A stretch of 64,000 bases of DNA. It comes from Streblospio benedicti (Eukaryota > Annelida > Polychaeta > Spionida > Spionidae). The notes beneath the pieces are model-generated. The model was given only the letters and a program-made list of their open reading frames with translations, was not told the origin of the DNA and searched no databases. This document shows positions 39,401 through 51,400 of this stretch, in pieces; the stretch's first letter is position 1, and each line of letters opens with the position of its first letter. Where the stretch lies: contig CM032662.1 in the NCBI GenBank assembly GCA_019095985.1, positions 42,824,395 to 42,888,394 on the forward strand, in the 5' to 3' direction. A program made the translations under genes and the position numbers.

Positions 39401-42400
39401 TTGTCTCTCGCTCTTATCCTGAGAACTTTGTCGGGCCTAATGCCAGGTTCCAATAGGTTCATTGTAACTCTATATATGATCATGATGTACTATTCTGTTA
39501 ATCTTGTAAGCATCCTACGATTTCATGATTTGGTTTTACTGTATTCTATCAAAGATGCATTCAAGAATCCAACATTGAGAATATGAAAAAGGGAAACGTT
39601 GTCAGGAAAACTTAAATTAATGAAACTCGTATGGTGAGGCCCAGGTCTAAAACCCAAATGTGAGGGTGTTTGTATGTGTGTGTGAGTGTGCACATGTATC
39701 ACTGGTTGTCACCTGCGACCCTGGCAAGCAGAGAACCGGGAGCAGTGTACAGAGTCTGGTCCTTGTTGCTTTTTGTTGGAATGTTGAATCCATCCACTTT
39801 CATCCGGTTCTGGTTTTTACTGAGCACTGAACCCCCGCGTGCTGAAGGACAAACAACATTGTTAGCAAGGCAGAGCCTATGTAATTTAGCCCTATAGACT
39901 TGGAGAAAGAATCCTCTAATGTCAATTATTAGCATGTTTGTTAGCTTGATTGAAATCATACTGTTCATGACAGTTTTGAGTTTCCTTGACCACTCAAAGA
40001 GAGATCCAGTTTTTTTTTTAGAAAACTGAGGATGCACTTAAGGCCCTCACAGCCTAAATTCTTGTCTTCACGATGGCGAACATGACAAAAAATATAAAAA
40101 TAAGTTTTTTTCTTGGGAAAAGTGGGGGTGCACTGCCACGACCCCTGGGCCCCCCTGGATCTGCCTTAATTATGCCACTTGTTCAATACAATTACATGTA
40201 TTTCCATTGTACATTGTATAGTTTATCAAACATTCTCCAAGTTACTATATTTGCTTAGAAATAAGTCTGGAAACATTTTTTAAAATAAACATAAATGAGG
40301 AGCTTTTAAAAAAGCTATAAGTACGTAGTAACAAAATTAAAAAAAAAAACAGAATATAAAACAAACGTAAAAACAAATTAAAGATTTGATTGAAAATAAA
40401 TCTCAACTTACCTTCACACTGTGCAAATTTCAACGTAGCATCAGTGAGTGATGCAGGATTATCCACAGTGCTGGCGATATTTGCTACTTGAGAGCTTGAG
40501 ACACAGACAGTTCGGCCGGCATACCATGTGTCAGAATCATGCCAGAAATACATGTCAGTGCTGCCACCTTCAGCGCAAAATAAAAAATAATGTCATGCTC
40601 ACACCTTGAAAAAACTTACTTTGATTAATTTCATCATACACAATATATGTATTCGTTGATATATTTATTTATTTATATATATTTGATTTATTTCATGCTA
40701 TACATATACATAAAAAACATCATTACAGATTAAGAAATCAAATCAGTGAAGTACGAAAAGTATAAAATAAACAAGAGATATACATGAAATGAGATGGTAA
40801 GTTCTTTACAATAACTGAAGTGAAACGTGAATCATATAATATGTAGTTATGTCTCCAAGGCTTCCAAGTAAGGTAAGGACTATATGACTGTCTCTAGTGG
40901 GATTTGAACCTTTGACTATACAGTCCCAAATGACCTAGCATCTTTAGACTATATCTGTCTAATCGGTTACGTCATTGGAGCTAGCACATAATTTTTCATT
41001 ATATGATTAATATTTACCTATCCGTCTATATTCATTTTTTGCATCTCCTGGAGTGCAGTCCTCCAGTGTGTCATCCAATATGTAAAGACCTTCAACATCT
41101 GCTCTTCCATAGATAACGAAACTTGAAATTGGGCCTGAAAATAAAAAAAAATGATAAGCTGTGACACGTTTTTTGTATATATGTTATATGTAAATTTGTC
41201 TTCATTACAAGCAGTGAAAAAACAATGTTGTATACCCCAAAAGACTGTTTTAGAATATCTTTGATATAAGATGAATTTTTTCTAAATCATTAGAGTTACT
41301 CTATATGGAGCACGGCCGTAACTACCGTATGCGACCTTCCAAGCGCCCAGGGCCGTTAAATTGAAATTTTCTCAAACTGGGGGGTGGACCTCAGGGGCCC
41401 GAGGGGTGGGCTGGTACAGAAGAGTGCAGTTACTGCATAATTCTTAAGGATATTTAAGAAAAACACGGGGGAGGGTTGTTACACAAGGTTGGTCACTTGG
41501 GCAGTCGTAGACGGTACACGTACACATGAAGCAACTAACTGCCTCCTTTCTTTTGTGACTCAGACACATGTACATGTATGAACAATTCTTTCCTATATAC
41601 AAGAATTTTAAGATACCAACAGAAACCATTGGGACTCACAATTTTGGCGAGACTTTCGCTCTTATCGCAAGAGCTTCTTCAGGCCGAATGAACAGTCCTT
41701 AGTTGGTCATGTGACCGCCATGGCTGTGACAGTCACATGACAGCAGTGGCAGGAAAACGGTGTCTCGGTTCATCTCAGGCCTTACCATCAGCCCCAGAGA
41801 CTTCAAAATTGTGGCGCATGAGGACTTAGAAATCCGTAGAAAGATCAGGGAAGCCGTGGAAACACCGGCACGCCCTGAGATGAACCAAGACACCGCTTTT
41901 TCCCCACTGCTGTCATGTGACTGCTGTCATGTGACTGCCACAGCCATGGCGGTCACATGACCAATTAAGGACTGTTCATTCGGCCTGAAGAAGCTCTTGC
42001 GATAAGAACGAAAGTCTCGCCAAAATGTGAGTCCCGATGGTTTCTGTTGGTACCTTAAAATTCTTGTATATATCATGAATGAAGAAACCCAAGATGAGAG
42101 AAGTGTTCATTCTTTGAATTCTTTCCTAATTTTTTACGAGAAATTAACTATCATACTAGAGTCCTATTACAGTCCTTAAAACAAGCTTAATAATATATCC
42201 TTGATCCCTAAGTATCTTGCAAATTCTGCAAACTTCCGTAAAAATCATGGTTCTGTGACTGTGAAAGGAATACGTTTGATAAGATTATGATTGCTACATA
42301 CATTCGGTCTTGTACACCTCCACACAAGGTGCGTCCTTGTAGTCGTCTGCTCGATAGTCGATGGCCGTCGCGTCTGCCTCCTTTCTTGCGACCTCTAAGT

Positions 42401-45400
42401 GGTAGTTGTACTGTGGTTCTCCCACTGCCAAACAAAACAAAAAGTCAGTCCAGTAGAACCTCTCTATTAGGAGCACCTTTGTGGGGACCAGCGTTAGGTG
42501 GTCTCCATAGAAAGGTGGTCTCTGAATAGAGGTTGATTTTGGTAGCTTCATGAAGGTTTGGGACCATGAAAAGTGGGCATATTATAGAGGTGGTCTCAAT
42601 AGAGAGGTGGTATTAATTGGAGGTTGTACTCAGTCGCTCTTGTCAAAAATGTTTGCAATTATTATTGAGGCATCGCAATGCAATAAGAAATCATACATAC
42701 AGTTGAAACTTGGTATTGTGTCACTGATTTTTATCCTTGGTCATGCTATATGTGAAATATAAGATAAGATAAGCTAAGAAGTGACAAGATAAAATAAGAT
42801 ATGCTTATGTCAGAAAATTACATTCCATATTAAAAATACCGGATTGAAGTATATAAAAGAACTAGATTTTAGCTTACCATGCAAATTTGGGTGGTATTTG
42901 AAATTGAATTCCTGAGTTGTTGTGGCTAAATCTGACAGCATTAAACCACTGTTGTAAGTCAACGCCATTTCAATATTTTTCACACGGATTTTGAATGCCG
43001 CTTTTAGAGCCTCGGAAGCGTCGAGGCTAGCACTGGTGGTGGGGTCGAGGAAGAGATAGGTTGACTTGGCTGGACCAAGGACAATCGAGGATCCTGATGG
43101 GGAAAAAATGAAATAAAATAAGCCATTAGTCAGCTGAATACATTGTGTTTTAACCACAAATAAATTATTATTAGCATGTCATTTGAATAAATACAGAAAT
43201 CTATTATATCAATATAACTCCATCAAAGTGAACGTTGCGTCCAATTCCTAGAAATGTATGACAACATGACTGATACCCCTTGTATCGCGTTTGTAAAGGG
43301 GTGATACACTACACAGGCTACCAGGCACATATAGACTATAATAAAGCACAAAATTATGTGTTCATCGGCAGATATAGGGGTGGGGGCGCAGGGGGCGCGC
43401 ACCTCCCTTTTCACACCAAAATACTTTGTTTTCGTAGGGTTTTTTACACGTCTGCCATCGATCGCGTGTACACATCCATGAATCCCTTAAGTGTGCACCC
43501 CCTTTTTCAAAAACCTGGATCTGCCATAGTGTGTCAATGTACATTGTGTATACTATAAATGACCAGCACTCACCTGCAGTGATGGTATTGAAGTTGAAAT
43601 TGGCATCAATGTTGGGTTCATTAAGCTTGCGGATCTGGTAGCCATCATCCTTGTTTCCTTCCATGTAAAATGTGGTGCACATAGAGGGGTCTGATGAACT
43701 GGTGAGGCCAAGAGTGGGATCGTCATATAAACAGTCATTGCCCAACATGACGTAGCCAACATGCACTGAAATCAGAAATGGGACCAAATATAGAGCATTG
43801 TAGAGGGAGATAAAATGAGATTGGTGAGGCCGTTTGAAAATCTTAGTTTAGTATAACAAAGACAAGTCAGTCTCCAAGTCAGCTAGGGGTCTTTTGCATG
43901 GGCTCTGTAAGCCTAAAAATTGTGATTTCATTTGGATTTTTCATTTGTTTGTTGCATGGTAAGAAAATAATAACAACATGAGACCACATGCTATGGAATA
44001 AATGATATTTTAAAGTTTTCACTTGCCTAATCGGATGGCTCTTCCGACATTTGTAGAAACGGATTTGAAATCAGTGCTTGCTTTGAATGTCTGTTCCTCA
44101 TTCAACATGTCTCTGTTCAGCACAACACGATCAGCTAAATAAAGGAAAATAAAAATTAATGATTCTTCCCATAATCTTGTTCTTTAATAAATCAACACAG
44201 GAATCTGGTAAATGAATGAACAATACTTTGTGATGGGTCTTTCTTTTACTATCTACATTTAGTTAAAAAGAAGAAAATGAGGATACGATCTTCTTTAGAT
44301 TTATTTTACTTACAAATCCATATATAGTGTTTAGAAAAGGGAAATATCAAGATTGTGATTTATATTACAAATTGGGATACAAATTCATTTTGTATTTAAT
44401 GAAACAAACACTAATTTATATCTGCTGTTTGTCATGAAAGCCAAACTTCAAAAACTATGAATTTACAATTGTTCTACTTTTCAACAACAATGGTCTTCTT
44501 CAGAAACCACCTTTCATCTTCATTGCTAAACATGAATGAATTGTAGTGATAAAATGTAGTCTTTAAGTGTATAATAATATGGATTTTGTACTCACAAGTT
44601 CTTGCAATCAGAAGCCATGGCCACGGCCCTAAAAGTGTTCACAACATACACAATTATTATCGAATGTAGGTTAGTGACAGTAGGTAGATTCATAATAATA
44701 GTAGTTTCACAAATATAAACAGTAGAGAATGGTAAACTATTACTATTATTATACACAATTATTGTTATTGAAAATTGTAGTACGATACAACAAATATTGT
44801 ATGTTGTATTCAGCACTATAAGATATACCATGTGCATGGGAGTTTAGTTTGAAAATTCTTCAAAATATGGGTATGGACAGGTGGGAGGGGGGTGGGGGTA
44901 ACGTGAAATGTAAATCTGCATTTGCTTTGGAATTTCCTTGTTGCAGGTATTGATATCGTCCTAAATTTGGGTCAGGTCATATATGGTAGATGATAAAAGA
45001 TAATGATAATGGTAACAGTAACGATAGAAGATGCAGATGACATCCACCAATATGTTATTCATTAATTCAAATATATGTTTGAACATAATTTTGTGAACAT
45101 CTTTATATTTTGTTCCATTAATATTAGGTTAGAGTCTACAATGGCTTTATGCAGTGTGGAGACCGACCAAAGACATCAACCAAATCATAATCAACAATTA
45201 CATGTATGTTTGTAAATGTATCAAACATCAGGGTTGCTACATGATTTCTCATTTCAAATTCCCTGAATTTTGCCAGACAGAATTCGCTGATATTCAAAAA
45301 GAGCATTTAAAATGTATTCTACGATCAGCTAGATGAGAGAAAACTTTTATATTAAAAATCAGATGAATAGAGAGAAATGCTCTTTAAGCAAATAAACTGG

Positions 45401-48400
45401 CTAAAATGGTTAAAAAATCTAATATTGCTCTGAAAAATCCCTGAATTCTCCCTGAAATTAAATTAACTCCAAAATTAAAATTCTCAGAAATTTCCCTGAA
45501 TTTGGAGCTCAAAGTCCAATTCCTTCTGAACTCCCTGCAGGAAATTATTTTGCACAAATTTGCCTTAATTCTCTATGGTTCCCTAAGTAGATAGGCGTTT
45601 CTATTTTCATGAACAAATTATATTTTTCTGTCCATCGATTGGCTTTTACTTTTGGTGGAAACTTACCGTACATTTTTATTTGACTGACAGATGGCAAAGA
45701 CACTTCGTTATTTTCTTCAATCAGACTCTGCGACTGATCTCCGCCAGTAATTTCTGCATAGGAATCTGCAATCGAAGAACATACTTTTGAATTAGCAATG
45801 ATCAATATGACCAGACAAAAAAGTTTACATGCAGCAATGGTGGGAAAGCTGTTGTCCTATGGTTACATGTATTTGAATAACAGGTGCACCACATAGTTTA
45901 TGTAATTGATAAGAGAAATTTAAAAACAACATAAATACAAAATAACCAAAATAGATGACAAATAGATGACAAATAGAAAAATAACGAGAAAAAATGTACA
46001 CTGTAGCTATTTGTATGAAAGTAATAATCCATTTGTATGAATTTACCTCAATGATACAATTGCTCATTGAAATCTTCTAAACTCAAAGAGCTTCTATCAA
46101 CATTATTTCATTTATTTTTCCCTTCTCTTTTTATTTGTAATAATTTAACCCAAAGTTGCATACATGTAGATTGTATGCTCTTTAAAACATAAACAAACTG
46201 ACAGGAAATCTTGAAGCGAACAGTTGTCAAGCAGACTGGGCAGTAAAAATTGTAGGCCACAACCTCAAATTCAGGAAACATTAGTCTGTCCAAATAGATT
46301 GATTGACTGACTGATTGTTTGGTTGATTGATTGATTGATTGATTGATTAACTCTGCACCTACCTAATGGTTTTGGTGTTGTGAGAGACACAGCGTGAATG
46401 TCCATGTTATATTCAAGGTCAATCACAAGCCTGAAAATCATGATATGTTGTTAGTTAAAGTCTGGTTTATATTTTTTCGGATTGTTCATTATTAAAAACA
46501 AATTTAGACATTACTTTTAGTGGAGCAGCTGACAGAATATTTGCCTAAATGATCATAAATGCATAAACCTTTGCAAATACTTTTTTTTTTGATTGGCTAT
46601 TCAGAGTTTTTTCATGACGGCCACCAAAATCAAAGATGGCCGCCTTTTTCACACAAGAACTTGATATATCTTCAACAAAATATATCCAATCCTTTTTAAA
46701 AAATCAGACCAACCCATATTACGGTTGTAAAGTGAAAACACCAATAGCCACAAGAGGCAGATCCTTGATTTGCCATAAAGTCAAAATTAAAGCATTGAAG
46801 ATGCACAAATTTGTAATTTTAATAAATTTTAGTACCTTTTATACTTCATAGTTTGTTCTGTTTTAGGATGAAAGGGGCTGAATTATGCATGCGCCACAGG
46901 GACATACCAAGGGTTTCCTGGCTTGGTGGCTGTGCATGTGGCGGACCCCAGGATGGACTCCTTGTTCTCATCGACAGCGTTGGCAGCTTCACTGTTCATC
47001 TTGGTCTCGCTGCTGTTCACAGGTTTAGCCAATGCCCAGTCATCTGAAATGTACGAAGTTATGCTACTACTGCAATATACTACCTGTACTTATACTACTG
47101 TAATATCATGGAAAGAGAAGAAGATTATGGACGTGGCTCAAGTTGCATTTTACCATGCTGATTCCTTTTTCATTTTTGAAATGAAATATATTTGAATCAC
47201 TGGTCCACACTAGTAGAAACTGGGGAGGACTTGTGCTGAATTCAATCCACTCGTCCTGCATACGAGTAGCTTCTGAACAAAAACAGGTTCAGCAACTTGT
47301 CAGGATGAGTAACGTTTGGGGAGGACTAGAAGCTTTATAGAGTTACTAGTCCTGCTGAAGCATAATCACTATCAAGGTCACTTACAGTTGATGCACCTGC
47401 CGTGCTTGCTGTTGTAGATGTGGTTGAGCCGGCACTTGCACTTGCTCTCTACACACATCATGTTGACGTCGCCGCCTGCCTGACAGTCAGCGTCGCTCTC
47501 ACAGCCGCACGTGTACACAAAATCTGGGGAGATAGATCAATAACAATACAGTAGAACCTTTCTATTAGGACCACATTTGGACCAGTTTTAGGTGGTCTCA
47601 ATAGAGAGGTGATCTCTATACAGAGGTTTATTTTGTAGCTTTATGAGGGTTTTGGGACTGTGAAAAGGGGTCTTATTATAGAGGTGGTCTCAATAGACAA
47701 GTGGTCTTAATTGGACGCTCTACTGTGTTATGCAAAGGTGGATCTTAATATCTGTTAGGTTCTGATTGTCTTGAGATAAGTTCCAATAACAGCACAATGT
47801 TAAAAGGAGTGGCTATTTTTCAACACCTTTTGAAATGAATAAGTCTCAAATATGTATAATGTTAGGAGGGTGGGGGAGGGGTTATAAGGAAGCGGGATGT
47901 GAGGAAAAAAATTGTAAAAATGTGTGGGACAAGGGAAAAAAAGAAAGAGGAATATACGTGATTTCAAAGATCAAAAATAAAACCGACCAAATTTAGCGAT
48001 ATGGGATTCGTTGACCAACTTACCACCCATGCCCCCAGCCTCCATATACCTGTTATACCAACCTCCAAGCAGGTCACTTCCAGTGCGAAATTCGTCCGTC
48101 TTGCTTAAAGAGGACGTAATGATTCCTGCTTGGAGGTTGTCCATATACATGCATAAAGCTGGCCAGAAATAGTACCTTTGTCCACGATGGGTCTGACCCC
48201 AAGTGCCATGCGCTGCACTGTCGTGGTTGAGCTTCCGTCCACGGCTGGGTTAGCCACATCGATTGCGAACCCTTCATAACTCAAACCGGTCACTGGCAGC
48301 TCGTCGGGCATGTCTGTGGTGTGGTAGCCTTCGAGAAACACCAGGACCCGATCGGCGTCAGACTGAAATCATTAACAGGCGGGTTAATAAGGAAATGGAG

Positions 48401-51400
48401 ATGGGGGTAAAAAGTCGGAAAAAAGAGATACGGGATTTCATGGAAGTGCGATTTGGGGAAAATGCCAAAATCTATGTGGGATATTAAAAAGGCCCAAAAA
48501 TTAGGGATGTGGGATTTCTTGACGGTGTATACTGTATACCCCCTCTCGCCCATTAAGTAGTTTCAGTGATTGTCGTGATGCTGCGTATAAAGTAACCTCG
48601 GTGTTGTACTATAGTTGCTTTTGATATATGTTCAGAGTATACTATATTGTACTGTAGACGTCCTTTGTGTGCATCCTCTTTCGAGTCGTTCCCATAGCTT
48701 ACGTATACAGCGTAATCTCCAATTAAACCCACCTCTATAAAGAGACACTCTCTATAATTGGGACCACCTCTATATTAAGACCACTGTTCATGACCCCAAA
48801 CCTACATATAGCTACCAAAAGGAACGGTCCTAATAGAAAGGTTCTACTGTATAATATATCATTTAAATAGCATCCACTAACCCAGGTGACACTCTCAGCA
48901 CAAGGGAACTCCGTAGCCTGTTCATACGCATGCACCCTGTAGATGCCTGGAGCAGCACTCGCTTTGGGGTAGTGCACTCCGTAAAAAGCTCCTCTTGGGA
49001 CAGGGACAGGGCTGTCAAGACACATGTAGCTTGCTTCTCCTGAAAGAGAGAATTGTGAAGGTAAATTCAAGATATTGTGATATACCTTGTGCTGACACTT
49101 GATGTTCGTAATACTGCAAAGACGTCTGAGATGGAAGCGGTGAAGTTTGTTCTTGTCGCATCCGTATTGTTTCATGACTGGCTACTGTAGTGTAGACAAC
49201 AGTACTTTTAATAGGGCTTGTGGCATACAGTACACTAAAATCCGTTAATTGCACATTACTCTTGTTTATGACAGTTATGTCAGAGTGTAAAGATTGAATT
49301 TGCTCTAAAATGAACTTCATTGAAATTTCTTTCAAAACACAATATAATCGCATGATCATGGAGTATAAAAACTAATCGCACACTTATATTCTAATGATTA
49401 AAATTCACTTTTGTTAATATTTGGCAAGATGACAAAACAGCAATATCCGAATATGTTGAATAAATATCTTCTAGGTTACTATGTATAGAACATACATGCA
49501 TACGGATTATACGTTGTCTCTTTTCTTATCTTTCATAGCTGTTACATGACAGTCCAACTCACCCATTGATTGTTTTTCTGGTGCGTGAGGTCCAGAAGTG
49601 TTGATGAGCTCAAACTTATCCGCGTTATAGCCCATTCTACATTGTATAGAACAGAAGTTAAAAGAACATGAGATCCATTGTAATCTAAGAATGTAAGAAA
49701 TTTCAGATTGTGTAAATAATCCACTTTTGAGGCTTTTAAACATATTGGAAAAACGAAGAGTATTATGCATTGAACTGGCAACATTTATACACATGCAGGC
49801 TTCTTTTTAAAGCAAATGTGAGGTACATGTACATTGTATATTCTTTGGCTTTGATCGCCTGCCTTAGAACAGGCTGCTTCATTACTAGTCACTATTAAAA
49901 CATTTGAAGTGAATTGTAGTTTTATTAAACGTGAATTCTTACTTCCACACATCGATATAGAATGGAAAATCCTTGTTGTAGCCATAATACATCCAGCCTC
50001 GCACCTCAGTGTTGCATTTGAAAGTATCATCAAGATTTATACGCGTATAACTTTCTAAACCATGACCGCCGTCCTACAAATGCAAATTATGAAGAAACAA
50101 ATGATGATTAATCAAACCATCTGATTGATTGATGACATAGCCTACAGGAGATATGTACGTAGCATCTGTGTTTGTTGTTTCATTTCAGCAATAGCACACA
50201 AACCATTACAATGTATGTACTGGTTTTAAAATAACATTACACCCAAAGCTATACAAAGTACTAAAATCATAAAATTTACACCCATACATGTAGCTATACC
50301 TAGGATGTCTAAAAAGATAATCCATAGAAATGGCACACCTGTACTTAACTACCTGACATACATATGAAGACAACCCCCCCCCTTCCCCACCCCAACAACC
50401 GTGTTCCTTACCTTGTCCAGGGCCATGCTGGTGAGAGAGTTTCTCAGTCCACTCACATTCCCATAGAAAATACTGAATGGGGGAAGACTGCTTGTGCATG
50501 ACTCTGAAATTGACGTCATCTCTTATCTGTGGTATTCTTTATTTGTTGTTTAGTTGTATTTGAAATGAGTATAACTGGGAAACATTTAATTTTCCCATAA
50601 TTTTGTGGGTACATGACAAGTACTTCCATTCAAATACATTTTACTTTTTTTTTTCAGGTTTATTAAGAGTTCCAGATTATGTAGGTCATATTCAATGATT
50701 AGTGTTCATGGGGACATGATAATTTACTTAATTCCAATAAAACCATCTGAATAGCATGCTGATAAAAATGCTCACAAAGTTAGCTATAGAACATAACCAA
50801 AAAGCGGCCATAAAACCCATTAAATCAAATACATGGGAATCATCCATAGCCATGTTCAAGTTTCTATTAAATCAACGCAACACACACTATTGTCAATATA
50901 CTAGAATATAGTTGACTATAATCATGCTGATAACTACTTGTATATGTGTTTCCCATATTGAACAGTAAAATAAATTATTTGAGACATCCAAGATCATCCA
51001 AAATTTAAGATAAACAACTGATATATGATCATATTGTAGTTGATCAATGGAAATGAAAGTAGACATCAAGATACATGAAAATTTGAGTAAAATAAATTAT
51101 CTTGTTCATGTAACATTCAAGATACCAAACTGAAATATGAATGGCATGCCAATGCATTCCATGAAAATGAAACTTTTATGATTCAAGATAACTGAAAATC
51201 AAGACTGCTGTGATTGCAGGCCATCACATCAGGTGATATCAAGACATGTCAAATTACACCATGTCCTATTTCGATCAGCCCTACTAGCCATCATCAAAAC
51301 ACTTACCATGATCATCCGAGGTTGCCCAGGTAACAATCCTGGGGCCTTTGCCATCGCTCATGCCCTTGTAGACGCTCAGCTCTGGGTAGCCCTTCCTCAC

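Noticed and set aside
40890-40990. Functional tRNA gene on the minus strand
   Set aside because: A perfect B box is present but arms do not close into a cloverleaf and the length is too long; better explained as a SINE head.
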